Counted from the first letter of the stretch, positions 22,585 to 31,540 are shown. The stretch is DNA of 37,673 bases from Chloroflexota bacterium (GCA_030607875.1 JAUWJD010000038.1:1-37673), one strand, 5' to 3'. Numbers and translations: made by a program. Notes: generated by a model not told the origin, from the sequence alone.

Positions 22585-23217
22585 ATGGATCGGCGATTCG
22601 GGTTTGCTTGCCTGTTGGCGCTACTACTTTTGCCGAGTGCATGTGACCGCCCCCCGAAGCTCACACCAACGTTCACGCCTACCATTGCACCTTATCCTGC
22701 TCCCACGCCTCTGCCCTGTCCCGATGGGTACAAGCTGTACGCCGACAACGAGATGGGATTCTCCGCGTGCTTTCCGCTGGACTGGGTCCTGTCGAAGAAG
22801 AGAGACCCGGAGAACAGGCTGACGAGGGTGAGTTTCAATGCGCCAGCGGGCACCACGGGTGCAGGGCTTCGCTTCATCTCCGTGAGCGTATCTCCGGCTG
22901 TCCCTGCCTCCAGTGAGGAGCAGGTTCTGCAGGAGATGAACAACTGGCTTCTGCAGGAATACTATCAAGCGCTGCTGACCCGCCCCCGTTTTATTCTGGT
23001 GGATGGCCGTAGGTCGGTGGATGCTGGCTATGAAGCCACCGTTGTGCTGGGGCGAGAAGCGGTCAAAGTGACCCGTTGGGTGACCATTCTGTTGGCAGAG
23101 GATCAACAATGGTTTGTTGACGTGGCTGGCCGAAGTGAATATCGTGACGAGTTGGAGCAGCTCCGCAGCCAGTTTTTGTCCAGCTTCCATCTCCTGCCGG
23201 TCATGACACAGCATTGA
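22585..23217 (+). CDS. lipoprotein of unknown function
   Basis: 210 residues. The N-terminus ([20 protein letters not shown]) is a lipoprotein signal with Cys at 20, followed by a Thr/Pro linker ([16 protein letters not shown]). The folded part begins [20 protein letters not shown], resembling the opening of PsbP/DUF1795-like domains (FSISFPxDW), then [33 protein letters not shown] and [21 protein letters not shown]. The late segment [20 protein letters not shown] is also typical of that fold. I chose ATG 22585 with GGAG 6 nt upstream; ATG 22579 is too close to it. No specific role can be given. It is followed after 35 nt by the S9 peptidase. Confidence 0.75.
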   Translation: MDRRFGFACLLALLLLPSACDRPPKLTPTFTPTIAPYPAPTPLPCPDGYKLYADNEMGFSACFPLDWVLSKKRDPENRLTRVSFNAPAGTTGAGLRFISVSVSPAVPASSEEQVLQEMNNWLLQEYYQALLTRPRFILVDGRRSVDAGYEATVVLGREAVKVTRWVTILLAEDQQWFVDVAGRSEYRDELEQLRSQFLSSFHLLPVMTQH

Positions 23218-23252
23218 TGAAGGTGCAGAATCTCTCGCGTAGGAGGAAGGAC

Positions 23253-25187
23253 ATGGTCAAGGCCAAACTAGCGCCCTATGGCTCCTGGAAATCGCCGATC
23301 ACTTCGGACCTGATCGTCTCTGCGGCGGTCGGTCTGGGAGAAATCGCCCTCGATGGCCAGGATACCTACTGGATAGAGAGCCGGCCGACAGAAGGCGGGC
23401 GCAACGTCATCGTGCGGCGGACGGCCGATGGGCGCATCACCGACGTGGCGCCTGCGCCGTTCAACGCGCGCACGCGTGTTCACGAGTACGGAGGCGCTCC
23501 GTTTGTGGTGACGGGCGGGACGGTCTACTTCTTGAACTTTAGCGATCAGCGCCTCTACCGGCAGGAAGCCGACTCCGCGCCGCAGCCGCTCACCCCCGAA
23601 GTGGACCTGAGGTATGCAGATGGCGTGATCGACGACCGCCGGGGCCGATTGATCTGCGTGCGTGAAGATCACACTGTAGACGGACGCGAGGCGGTCAGCA
23701 CTCTGGTCCAACTTGACCTGCGCAGTGGTGGCGCTGGTACAGTGCTTGTCTCGGGCAACGACTTTTACTCATCGCCGCGCCTCAGCCCGGATGGATTTCG
23801 CTTAGCCTGGCTCACCTGGAACCATCCCAACATGCCCTGGGATGGTACAGAGCTGTGGGTTGCCGAGGGCAAGGCCGATGGCTCGCGGGGACAGGCCGAG
23901 CGGGTGGCCGGCGGCGTAGAGGAATCCATTTTTCAGCCCCAGTGGTCGCCGGATGGCCTGCTGCATTTTGTCTCCGACCGCACGGGCTGGTGGAATCTCT
24001 ACCGCTGGCGAGATGGCCGCATCGAACCGCTCTGCGCGATGGAGGCCGAGTTTGGCCTGCCGCAGTGGGTCTTTGGCCGGTCTACCTACGGCTTTGTGTC
24101 CAACAGACGCATCATCTGTTCCTACACTCAGCGAGGGACATGGCATCTGGCGAGTCTGGACACCGAGACGGGCAAGCTCGAGGGGATCGACGTTCCGTAC
24201 ACGACGATAGCTGGCTTGCGAACCGCACCAGGTCGTCTCGTCTTCCGTGGCGGATCACCGACGGAACCAATGGCCATCGTTGATCTGGATCTGAGGACGG
24301 GGCAGCCCGAGGTGCGGCGGCGCTCTAGTGACCTGTCAGTTGACCCTGGCTACATATCGGTCCCAGAATCGCTCGAGTTCCCCACCGAAGCTGGGCTGAC
24401 CGCGCATGCCCTTTTCTATCGCCCGAGGAACCGCGATTATGCGGCCCCGCCCGATGAGCATCCGCCACTGCTGGTCAGGATCCACGGTGGGCCCACGGCA
24501 GCAGCTTCGAGCACCCTGGACTGGGGGATTCAATACTGGACCAGCCGTGGATTTGCCGTAGTCGATGTGAACTATGGTGGCAGCACAGGCTATGGCCGCG
24601 CCTACCGGCAGCGCCTCAACGGCCAGTGGGGCATTGTGGACGTCGATGACTGCGTGAACGCTGCACGCTATCTGGCCGAGCGTGGTTGGGTGGATGGCAA
24701 CCGGTTGGCCATTCGTGGCGGCAGCGCAGGAGGTTATACTACCCTTGCTGCGCTGGCCTTCCGTGACGTCTTCCAGGCTGGCGCCAGTTACTATGGCGTC
24801 AGCGACCTGGAGGCGTTGGCCAAGGAGACGCACAAGTTCGAGTCGCGTTACCTGGATCGCCTGGTTGGGCCCTACCCGGAGCGCCGTGACCTTTACCGAC
24901 AACGTTCACCGATTCATTTCATCGCTCGCTTGTCTTGTCCGATGATCTTTTTCCAGGGATTGGAGGACAAGGTGGTGCCTCCCAACCAGGCAGAGACGAT
25001 GTTTGAGGCAGTGCGGGCCAAAGGTTTGCCTGTTGCCTACCTGCCCTTTGAAGGGGAGCAGCATGGCTTCCGCCGCGCTGAGAACATCAAGCGAGCCTTG
25101 GACGCCGAGCTGTACTTCTACTCGCGCATCTTCCGTTTCGAACTGGCCGATCCGGTGGAGCCAGTAGCGATTGAGAATCTTGATTAG
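23253..25187 (+). CDS. S9C-family prolyl oligopeptidase/acylaminoacyl-peptidase
   Basis: 644 residues. Serine peptidase with an N-terminal beta-propeller that limits access to peptides and a C-terminal alpha/beta-hydrolase domain. The propeller shows repeated strands such as [33 protein letters not shown] and [20 protein letters not shown]. The hydrolase triad is Ser491 in [10 protein letters not shown], Asp572 in [10 protein letters not shown] and His604 in GEQHGF; the oxyanion region is [10 protein letters not shown]. No signal peptide, so cytoplasmic. ATG 23253 is chosen because AGGAGGAAGGAC precedes it directly; an earlier in-frame ATG at 23214 overlaps the lipoprotein stop. An acetyltransferase gene starts 15 nt after its stop. 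Confidence 0.93.
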   Translation: MVKAKLAPYGSWKSPITSDLIVSAAVGLGEIALDGQDTYWIESRPTEGGRNVIVRRTADGRITDVAPAPFNARTRVHEYGGAPFVVTGGTVYFLNFSDQRLYRQEADSAPQPLTPEVDLRYADGVIDDRRGRLICVREDHTVDGREAVSTLVQLDLRSGGAGTVLVSGNDFYSSPRLSPDGFRLAWLTWNHPNMPWDGTELWVAEGKADGSRGQAERVAGGVEESIFQPQWSPDGLLHFVSDRTGWWNLYRWRDGRIEPLCAMEAEFGLPQWVFGRSTYGFVSNRRIICSYTQRGTWHLASLDTETGKLEGIDVPYTTIAGLRTAPGRLVFRGGSPTEPMAIVDLDLRTGQPEVRRRSSDLSVDPGYISVPESLEFPTEAGLTAHALFYRPRNRDYAAPPDEHPPLLVRIHGGPTAAASSTLDWGIQYWTSRGFAVVDVNYGGSTGYGRAYRQRLNGQWGIVDVDDCVNAARYLAERGWVDGNRLAIRGGSAGGYTTLAALAFRDVFQAGASYYGVSDLEALAKETHKFESRYLDRLVGPYPERRDLYRQRSPIHFIARLSCPMIFFQGLEDKVVPPNQAETMFEAVRAKGLPVAYLPFEGEQHGFRRAENIKRALDAELYFYSRIFRFELADPVEPVAIENLD

Positions 25188-25201
25188 CGAGGGAGCGAGC
25201 A

Positions 25202-26017
25202 TTGGAATTTCGCAACTATGATCCTGAACGGGATAAAGAGGCCCTCCACCGCCTCTGGATAGGCATTGGCTGGTTGGAGAAGGGCAAAGAAGAGGGGATG
25301 GACCTCTTCATCGGCTGCGGTCGTGCGCTGGTCGCGGAGGTGAACAGCGAGGCAGAGGCTCTTGTCTCCAGCATGCCAGGCACGATGCGCTATTTGGATA
25401 AGGAACTATGGCTCTCTGCCTTGACTGCTGTTACCACCAGCAGAATGCTGCGCAAGAGAGGGGTGGCCAAACGTTTGACCTCCCAGTTAGTCGCCAAAGA
25501 TGCTGCCGAAGGCGCATTGGTTGCCGGACTGGGGATGTTAGAGCAGGGCTTTTACGAGCAGTTGGGTTTCGGCACCGGCGGCTACGAGCATTGGATTGCC
25601 TTGGACCCCGCTCACCTCAGGGTCCCCAGCTCAGAGCGCTTGCCGCGCCGGATTACGAAGGGAGATTGGGCGATTGCACATGCTGCACGGCTGGCCCGAA
25701 TGCGGGGGCATGGCTCCTGCAACCTGATCCCGGTCGAATTCACCCGTGCGAGCATGCTCGATGCCAAGAACGGCTTTGGCTTTGGGTTCTGCGACGGCCC
25801 GGATGGCGAGCTGACTCACCATTTCTGGTGTTCGACCAAAGAACCGGAAAGCGGCCCCTACAACGTGCAATGGATGGCCTATCAGACCTGGGAGCAGTTT
25901 CTGGAGTTGATGGGGCTCTTGAGGAGCTTCGGTGACCAGGTGCGGCTGGTGTGGATGCGCGAGCCTCCGGGGATACAGCTTCAGGATCTGCTCGATCAGC
26001 CTTTCAAGCGGCGCTAG
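25202..26017 (+). CDS. Eis-like GNAT acetyltransferase, N-terminal and middle domains, ended by an in-frame amber
   Basis: 271 residues from TTG 25202 (GAGGGAG upstream), 15 nt after the S9 peptidase. The first GNAT domain has WLSALTAVTTSRMLRKRGVAKRL (acetyl-CoA loop RxxGVA) and LGMLEQGFYEQLGFGTGGYEH, typical of the Eis/GNAT-SCP2 family that acetylates amines. The second GNAT domain follows, and the frame stops at TAG 26015-26017 after LLDQPFKRR. The very next codon continues in the same frame into the family's SCP2-like third domain. So this is one approximately 410-residue protein split by a nonsense codon rather than two genes. Confidence 0.85.
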   Translation: MEFRNYDPERDKEALHRLWIGIGWLEKGKEEGMDLFIGCGRALVAEVNSEAEALVSSMPGTMRYLDKELWLSALTAVTTSRMLRKRGVAKRLTSQLVAKDAAEGALVAGLGMLEQGFYEQLGFGTGGYEHWIALDPAHLRVPSSERLPRRITKGDWAIAHAARLARMRGHGSCNLIPVEFTRASMLDAKNGFGFGFCDGPDGELTHHFWCSTKEPESGPYNVQWMAYQTWEQFLELMGLLRSFGDQVRLVWMREPPGIQLQDLLDQPFKRR

Positions 26018-26434
26018 GTGAGTGAGAAGGCCAAGTTCGAGACGATCATACGCGCCACAGCCTACTGGCAGATGCGCATCTGTGACCTGATGGGATGCCT
26101 GGCTCGTACTCACCTGAGGGGCGGTGAGGTGCGTTTCAACCTGGCGCTGCACGATGGTATCGAGCGCTTCTTGGATCAAAGCGCCCCGTGGTCTGGCATC
26201 AGCGGCGATTACGTGGTCACCCTGGGTCCCTCGTCGGGGGCTGAGCTGGGCACAAACGACAGGCTGCCCACACTGACAGCCTCGGCGGGCGCGTTCACCC
26301 GCCTGTGGCTGGGCGTGCGCTCGGCCACCAGCCTGGCGGTGACCGATGAGCTCTCCGGGCCGCAGGAATTGCTGCGGGAATTGGACAAGGTGTTGTTGTG
26401 CCTTCCCGATCCCGAATGGGACTGGGATTTCTAA
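26018..26434 (+). CDS. Eis-like acetyltransferase, C-terminal SCP2-like domain after the amber
   Basis: 138 codons in the same frame as the preceding GNAT part, starting with GTG directly after TAG. AYWQMRICDLMGCLARTHLRG, VRFNLALHDG, GDYVVTLGPSSGAE, LPTLTASAGAFTRLWLGVRS and TSLAVTDELSGPQELLREL match the sterol-carrier-like third domain of Eis-type proteins, which completes the active-site pocket with the C-terminal carboxylate (here DWDF). It has no Shine-Dalgarno of its own. It could be made by read-through or reinitiation (stop-GTG adjacency), or be lost. Confidence 0.8.
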   Translation: MSEKAKFETIIRATAYWQMRICDLMGCLARTHLRGGEVRFNLALHDGIERFLDQSAPWSGISGDYVVTLGPSSGAELGTNDRLPTLTASAGAFTRLWLGVRSATSLAVTDELSGPQELLRELDKVLLCLPDPEWDWDF

Positions 26435-26778
26435 TTGCATGAGCAGCATAGGGCGAAGGTCAGCATCATGCGCATGCTGAAGGGCGGCAGCCGAGTCCTG
26501 CGCCGGGTGGAGATTCTGCGCACCATTCCCACGGAGTTTGAGGGGGACTGTGCGCAGTATAACATCGCAGGGGAGTAGAGGCTAGGGCGCAATCGGTCAC
26601 CGATTTGGCAACCTAGCTGCGGTCGGCCTGTCTGTAGAGTGAAAATGACAGCGGATTGCCTTCCCTCTCTCGCCGTGTCTCGCCCTGTCTCGGGACGACA
26701 GGACCGAGGGGACGACAGGACTGAGGTGGCATAGCGGATAAGCGGATGGTGCGCGCCGAATCCACTAATCCGCCAGCT
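26435..26778. other. intergenic region with small repeats
   Basis: No clear gene. A 36-codon frame at 26468-26578 (MRMLKGGSRVLRRVEILRTI) is unrecognised and lacks a ribosome site. GACGACAGGAC(C/T)GAGG is tandemly duplicated at 17-bp period (26694-26726). An inverted repeat ATAGCGGAT/ATCCGCTAT (26731-26739, 26781-26789) spans the 3' end of the CHAT remnant and could serve as its terminator. Confidence 0.5.
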
Positions 26779-27224
26779 TCATCCGCTATCATATCTCCAT
26801 CTCACCTTCACCCCAGCCACACCTGACACGGCCTGATCCAGCGGCAGGCCAGCCAACAGGGCCTGGTAGAAGTGGCGGCTGAAGGCCATGGCGCTGTCGT
26901 CCCAGATGGTGTACTGCATGGCCACGGTCGCCGGAATGCCAGCTTGCATCAATGCCGCCACCACGCCGCTCCACACGGTTTGCTCGTCGCGCCGACCAGT
27001 CTGGCAGGCACCCAGCGCCAGTTGTACGCCGCAACCGCGCAGGTTCACTGTGAGCTAGTCGGCGGGCATTGGTGCCGGATGCTTGTCTTCGTCCACCAGT
27101 ACGATTTGGCCCTGGCCGACGACGCTCCCAATGCTGGTGCCCAATCCTGTTACCTGCCGCCATCCATTTTCACCGCGTTGGACTCCAGCACGAAATCAGG
27201 CCGCACGTACTCGCTGATGGCCAT
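26779..27224 (-). pseudogene. CHAT-domain (caspase-like) protease remnant
   Basis: The C-terminal CHAT part is clear: VQLALGACQTGRRDEQTVW with the catalytic Cys, then GIPATVAMQYTIWDDSAMAF, FYQALLAGLPLDQAVSG. Upstream in the same frame come GQIVLVDEDKHPAPMPAD, a TAG (27057-27055) where TGG (Trp) would be expected, and LTVNLRG. The catalytic His motif (HFxGHG) that should precede is missing. An ATG at 27224 with AGGTGACGG upstream begins MAISEYVRPDFVLESNAV but is in another frame. So start and C-terminus remain, the middle is gone and a nonsense codon adds to it. CHAT proteases act in caspase-like signalling and some defence systems. Confidence 0.75.
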
Positions 27225-27239
27225 CCGTCACCTGCTTGC

Positions 27240-28385
27240 CTATGTGGCAGACAAGTTTGCCTCCACCACTTCGCGCACGCCAGGGACGCGATTCAAGAGC
27301 CTTAGCTGCGGGGCATCCACGTAGTCGGCGCCGCAGAGAATCACGTAAGCTGTCAAAAGGATGTACGCTGCTCCCAGGAGCACCTGGGGGTGCGGCAACA
27401 CTGCCAATGGAAGGGTGCCCACAAACGCCAACGCCCGGAGGATCTTCTCCGCCAACGCGGTCTGCTGGTGGTACCTTTCATTCAGTCCATCCACGCCATC
27501 AATCGAGGTCACGAACCCGCCCAGGTCGGCCTGGCTCTCCGCCACGAGTTCGCGCAATGTCTGACCGGTTGGGCCAGTCTCGTAGAGCTTTTCCAGTAGA
27601 TCGCCAAAGAGCTCGCCTTCGCTCAGCTTGTCCAGCCAGTCCAGTACCTCTTTGGCCGCCGTTTGAGCTAGCTGCCGCCCCAGCAGTGCCAGCAGAGAGT
27701 CATAGGACTGAATAGCAAAGCCACGGAAGGCACTGTACAGACGGCTGAACTTTTCCCCGTACCCCAGCGCCTTGGCGATGTCCAGACCCACCACTCCTGC
27801 CGCCTTGGCGATGTCAGCCACTCCCATCCCCAGGAGCCCGATCAGGGCAGCCTGACCCATCCTGACGGCCCGCTCCGAGATCAGCGCCAGCGCGTCCACC
27901 GCGGCGTTCGACAGTTCCACGCGCGCTGTGGGGACATCTGTTGGCCTTACCTCGCCTCGCTCCGCTGCCTTGGGCTGGATCTCGACCTCGCCCAGTAGAA
28001 GCGCAAGGCGGTCTTCAAGATCTCCGAGGTGCACAGCGGTGCGTTCTGCACCCCTGACGTCGTCCGGGGTGATGCCCTCCTCTTCGTCCACCGCTGCCTG
28101 GAACAGGTAAGCGCTGATCTCCAGATCGGTCAGGGCTTTGGCCAGCAGCCGCGTGGATGCTTGGGCCCGAACGGTTGGGTCCTCTTCAGTGAGCTGGGCC
28201 GCCGCTGCCTGGGTCAGTTCTGCGGAGAGTGGGGATAGCTGTTCCGCCCGCTCCGCCAGATCCTCCGGCAGCGCTGGGCCCCCTGCACCCCGTTCGCCTG
28301 TGGGCATAACGGTTGGGGCAAACAGCGCCCGCACGCCGTCCACGTAGGCTCGGGCAGCTTCGCCATAGTCGATAGTTGTTGTCAT
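27240..28385 (-). CDS. unknown protein between C11 and CHAT protease remnants, C-terminal hydrophobic segment
   Basis: 381 residues, intact; I do not recognise the family. ATG 28385 (MTTTIDYGEAARAYVDGV) has AGGAGG 8 nt upstream and lies directly after the C11 remnant. The N-terminal 200 residues are Ala/Glu/Leu-rich and predicted helical (LAERAEQLSPLSAELTQAAA, LLAKALTDLEISAYLFQAAV). The middle is Gly/Ala-rich helices (MGQAALIGLLGMGVADIAKA). Near the C-terminus FVGTLPLAVLP...VLLGAAYILLTAYVIL forms one long or two short membrane spans, followed by RVPGVREVVEANLS. It could be a membrane-associated effector or scaffold for the neighbouring proteases; that is inference from position only. Confidence 0.65.
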   Translation of the reverse strand: MTTTIDYGEAARAYVDGVRALFAPTVMPTGERGAGGPALPEDLAERAEQLSPLSAELTQAAAAQLTEEDPTVRAQASTRLLAKALTDLEISAYLFQAAVDEEEGITPDDVRGAERTAVHLGDLEDRLALLLGEVEIQPKAAERGEVRPTDVPTARVELSNAAVDALALISERAVRMGQAALIGLLGMGVADIAKAAGVVGLDIAKALGYGEKFSRLYSAFRGFAIQSYDSLLALLGRQLAQTAAKEVLDWLDKLSEGELFGDLLEKLYETGPTGQTLRELVAESQADLGGFVTSIDGVDGLNERYHQQTALAEKILRALAFVGTLPLAVLPHPQVLLGAAYILLTAYVILCGADYVDAPQLRLLNRVPGVREVVEANLSAT

Positions 28386-28387
28386 CA

Positions 28388-28687
28388 ATGTCCTCCTGTA
28401 CAAAGAGTTCTGTGTAGTATGTCTCTGTCAAGCGGCTGGCTTCGTTGCGGTCGCTCTTCTCCTCCAGCTTGGCGAGGTATCGGGTTCAGCAGCCTTCTCC
28501 GAAGAGCGCAGTTCAAGTGGCTTGATAAGCTTGCAGCATTGCCAGCGTTGTCAAACTCGACCACAATGTTGATCTCGTCCGTCGCACCCACCGAACGCAT
28601 CTCTGCCAGGTCTTGGTCACCCGCATCAGACAGGTTGTCGTCGCCGGCCAGATAAACTGCGAAGGTCCATTCGGCCGGTGGTGTCAT
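28388..28687 (-). pseudogene. C11 (clostripain-family) peptidase reduced to its two ends
   Basis: ATG 28687 with AAGGAGG upstream begins MTPPAEWTFAVYLAGDDNLS, then DLAEMRSVGATDEINIVVEF and DNAG, the N-terminal signature of the C11 family. The frame then loses homology. In another frame, close to the next gene, YLAKLEEKSDRNEASRLTET and YYTELFVQED (about 28476-28390) looks like the original C-terminus. The catalytic His-Cys core (about 200-300 residues) is missing. The pattern is an internal deletion that was not in frame. The next gene starts at once. Confidence 0.72.
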
Positions 28688-28766
28688 TTCACGTCCTCCT
28701 TGACGACGGCAGACAGTTGATAATGGCCCTCTCCTTTGGGCGCTCGCAACTCATGCTCTGAAAGCA

Positions 28767-28796
28767 AGAAACCCGCCCAGTCGGGAGCGGGTTTCT
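28767..28796 (-). terminator. hairpin terminator between the encapsulin and C11 remnants
   Basis: AGAAACCCGC (28767-28776) pairs exactly with GCGGGTTTCT (28787-28796), loop of 10 nt. Read on the minus strand it is followed by TGCTTTC, a weak U-tract. Confidence 0.65.
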
Positions 28797-28829
28797 GTCG
28801 ATGTTGGCCGTGGTCCCCCCAACTGAAGG

Positions 28830-28854
28830 AGGGGCGCAACTGAATTGCGCCCCT
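28830..28854. repeat. 10-bp perfect hairpin after the encapsulin remnant
   Basis: AGGGGCGCAA and TTGCGCCCCT enclose 5 nt, 7 nt past the TAA of the remnant. There is no U-tract; it may help stabilise or end the transcript together with the hairpin at 28767. Confidence 0.6.
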
Positions 28855-28860
28855 GCCGCT

Positions 28861-29034
28861 TTATCCTTGTAGCACGCACATAGCCCTGGGCTGACGGGCG
28901 CGGAGGGCAAGGCTTTCGGAGATGGAGAACTCGAACTCGCCGGCGATGTCGATACGGATGGCCTGGATCAACTCGTTAGAGTTCATCTTCCGTTCACGGA
29001 TGTTGCCCGTAAACGAATTCGGGAAGTTCGGCAT
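28861..29034 (-). pseudogene. ferritin-encapsulin fusion reduced to its two ends
   Basis: 57 residues from ATG 29034 with AAGGAGG upstream and a strong promoter. The first part (MPNFPNSFTGN, ERKMNSNELIQAIRIDIAGEFE) matches the start of the ferritin-like encapsulin cargo domain (ELIRAIR-xxIAxE-xE, the first iron-ligand helix). The last part, FSISESLALRARQPRAMCVL, resembles the C-terminal strand of encapsulin shell proteins (ESxxxRxxxPxAxxVL). In some prokaryotes the two are fused as one protein of about 350-450 residues. Here the ends are joined in frame and everything between is missing. Assignment of the C-terminal piece is less certain than the N-terminal. Confidence 0.62.
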
Positions 29035-29080
29035 TTCGGTCCTCCTTTGGAATCTGCTCTACAGGCTCAACTCTACACAC

Positions 29081-29109
29081 ATTATACACCGAAATCTAGT
29101 GGGGTGCAA
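29081..29109 (-). promoter_or_regulatory. promoter of the ferritin-encapsulin remnant
   Basis: Minus strand TTGCAC (29109-29104), 17-nt spacer, consensus TATAAT (29086-29081), about 47 nt upstream of ATG 29034. The intact promoter and ribosome site contrast with the gutted coding region. Confidence 0.72.
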
Positions 29110-29300
29110 TCCGAGTACGCGATATTCACGAAAGCCGACGAATAACACGAACCTTCTTAGGCTGGTGGCAAGGTGTATCTCGCAATCAGGGGGAGGAACC
29201 ACAAAGACTTGGCGCGTTAGCCCTGTACAGGAGTATCACAGGTGCATAAGCAAGACCCGAGGGAGTTGGTCAACGCTGCAGGGTATGGATGTCCAGGTGG

Positions 29301-31304
29301 CTATGTCCCGCTGGCAAACTCTGAGCCAGCGCTGGCCAGGCGTCCCTGGGCATCGAATAGCTGCGGGATCCCGCCGCGCAAAGAGGCGGGACGCCGCACA
29401 GCGCCAGGCAGCCACAGTTGTGGGGCGACAGGCGTGCTGTGCTCTGCCACCCACTGCGTCAGCTCGCGCTGTTGGCGTGCCCCCGGCGTCAAGAGGAAGA
29501 AACGCACCCTGCCGCTCGTGACGTACTCGGCCAGTTCATCCTCGGTCAGAATGGGGTCACCGCCGGTGAATCCGCCCAGGGCCATCACTGGCTTGCCGGT
29601 AGCCAGGATGATGGGGGCGGCATCACGAGTGTTTAGGGTGGCCAACAGGAATTCTCCGCTGTGCTGATTCTCCAGGTACTGCACCAGCTTCTCCACGTTG
29701 GGCACTTGGCCAGGCTGTTGCTGGGTCAACAGGTCTGGACCGGCGAATGGAAGCCCAGAGTGGCCGCCATGCCAGACGGGAATGAGCGCCCAAACCGTAG
29801 GTGCGACGAGCAGGGCCAGCACGCCCGCTGCAGCAATCAGTGCAGGTAGGGTGTTCCTGTTGAGGTGCTCACTGAACTTGGCGATGGCCAGTGCGAGGGC
29901 AGTGGCCAGGCATCCGCCAACGACAATCGGCGTCAACCAACGGCTCCACTCTGGAAACTCGGCCAAAATGTGCGCCTGCACCACGGCGCTGCCCAGCAGA
30001 GCTAGCGGCAACAGCGATGCGCGCCAGCCAGGGCGGCGATACGTCTTCCACAGCGCCACCACGCCCGCACCAACCAACGCAGCGATAGCCGGAGCCAGCA
30101 TGTTCAGATAGTAGCGGTGAAACAGATTGGCCACGCTGAAGAACACCACCTGCACCAGCAGCCAGACGGCCCACAGGAGCATGGCCTGGTGACGTGGGTG
30201 CAGAGGGAGGCGGAATCGCTCTTGGGCGGCAGCTACGATCAGGCCCAGCCCCGCCAAAGGCAGCAACCAGCTAATCTGCCCAGCCAGTTGCCGGTTAAAG
30301 AGCCGCAAGGCACCTGGCTCTCCGGTCTCATCGCTGAAGGCAGGGCCACGGCTCTGGGCAGGCGTGGGCGGCGTCCCACCGCGTGGCGGAAGGCTGGATT
30401 GCCCACAAGGTGGTGGTGGGCGACCGGACGGCTGGGATGACTGTTGCCCAGATGTCAGGCTGCGCAAGCCGCCAGGCAGCAGCCGCTTCAGCCCGTTGTG
30501 CCCAATGATGAGTTCCATCACGGTGTTGTCCTGACTGCTGCCGATGTAGGGCCGCTGTTCGGGCGGGGTCAGGTCTACAATCACGGCCCACGACAGCGAG
30601 ACGGCGAGCAGCACGACCGTTGCTACACCCAGGTGCAGCAGCCGCTTCCACCAGGGCAGCGGCGGCGCCACCAGGTAGAGCAGGTAGAGGGCTGGCAACA
30701 CCAGGAAGGCTTGCAGCATCTTCACGTTAAAGCCCAGCCCCACCAGCGTGGCACAGAGCAGCAGCCAGCGCAGGCGGCCGCTCTCCGCAGCGCGGAGGGC
30801 TGCCCAGGCCGCCAGCAACAGGAGCAGTACCAGCACGCTGTCCATGGTGTTGTTGCGGTTGGCGGCTACGCTGATCGGCGTGACGGCCAAGATCAGCGCA
30901 GCCAGCAACCCGGCATTGGGTCCGAAGGTTCGTCGCACCAGGTGATAGAGCAGGGCAACCGCCAGAACCCCGGCCAGTGCCTGCGGGAGCAGCAGGCTGA
31001 GCCCTTCAAAGCCTAGCAATGCCGCGCTGGCAGTTTGTATCCACAGACCCAGCGGCGGTTTGTCCACCGTCACAAAACCGCCAGGATCGAAAGAGACAAA
31101 GAAAAAGTTGTGCCAACTGGTGAGCATGCTCTTCACGGCAGCAGCATAGTACAGGTTGGCGAAGCCTTCCTGTGCCAGTCGGAAAAAGTTCATGAACGCA
31201 CTGAGCAAGAGGATGTCGGACAGGGCAAGGCGGTGCCAGGCTCGGGTGACCCACTCGGGCCTGGCACCACTAGCGTGCTGCGTGCTCTTTGCGTTCGTCG
31301 TCAC
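29301..31304 (-). CDS. GT39-family membrane glycosyltransferase (ArnT/PMT-like, YkcB type)
   Basis: 667 residues with about ten or more membrane spans. These enzymes move a sugar from a polyprenyl-phosphate donor to an envelope acceptor on the outer face of the membrane. The first extracytoplasmic loop has FDPGGFVTVDKPPLGLWIQT with the catalytic Asp. PISVAANRNNTMDSVLVLLL and GFNVKMLQAFLVLPALYLLY follow, then the loop SSQDNTVMELIIGHNGLKRL and EPGALRLFNRQLAGQISWLLP, typical of the YkcB subgroup. A Pro/Gly/Ser-rich loop (about 285-330) and the sequence AVRRPASLRGGIP near the C-terminus coincide with GC-rich palindromes. The start is GTG 31304 with GAGGAG 9-10 nt upstream. The long soluble tail (LLATLNTRDAAPIILATGKP) is also typical. 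Confidence 0.9.
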   Translation of the reverse strand: MTTNAKSTQHASGARPEWVTRAWHRLALSDILLLSAFMNFFRLAQEGFANLYYAAAVKSMLTSWHNFFFVSFDPGGFVTVDKPPLGLWIQTASAALLGFEGLSLLLPQALAGVLAVALLYHLVRRTFGPNAGLLAALILAVTPISVAANRNNTMDSVLVLLLLLAAWAALRAAESGRLRWLLLCATLVGLGFNVKMLQAFLVLPALYLLYLVAPPLPWWKRLLHLGVATVVLLAVSLSWAVIVDLTPPEQRPYIGSSQDNTVMELIIGHNGLKRLLPGGLRSLTSGQQSSQPSGRPPPPCGQSSLPPRGGTPPTPAQSRGPAFSDETGEPGALRLFNRQLAGQISWLLPLAGLGLIVAAAQERFRLPLHPRHQAMLLWAVWLLVQVVFFSVANLFHRYYLNMLAPAIAALVGAGVVALWKTYRRPGWRASLLPLALLGSAVVQAHILAEFPEWSRWLTPIVVGGCLATALALAIAKFSEHLNRNTLPALIAAAGVLALLVAPTVWALIPVWHGGHSGLPFAGPDLLTQQQPGQVPNVEKLVQYLENQHSGEFLLATLNTRDAAPIILATGKPVMALGGFTGGDPILTEDELAEYVTSGRVRFFLLTPGARQQRELTQWVAEHSTPVAPQLWLPGAVRRPASLRGGIPQLFDAQGRLASAGSEFASGT
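29363..29397. repeat. GC-rich palindrome inside the GT39 gene
   Basis: GCGGGATCCCGCC (29363-29375) and GGCGGGACGCCGC (29385-29397) pair with two mismatches around a 9-nt loop. It encodes RRPASLRGGIP. A related GCGTCCCGCC...GGCGGG palindrome occurs at 6185-6213 inside the 5898 gene, and GGCGGCGTCCCACC near 30367 inside this gene. Confidence 0.6.
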
Positions 31305-31540
31305 AGTTGTTGCTCCTCACCGCACTGTCCCCCACTTGATCATAGCAGGTACTGTGCTTCATTATCGCTCACGGTGATGAACCGGATGTTGTGCAGGTGT
31401 AAACTGTTTGTAAAACGTATTATCTTTCGCAGGGGCGCTGAGGTATGGGGCAGATGTCGTTGTCTTCAGGCCGCACTGTCCCCGGAGCAGCATCATGGCG
31501 CGACACCTCAGCAGCAACGTAGGTCACAGGCCGGGGCATT

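Noticed and set aside
23268..23711. 147-codon minus-strand frame and others under the S9 peptidase
   Set aside because: Antisense shadows; the plus-strand frame has a complete Ser-Asp-His triad.
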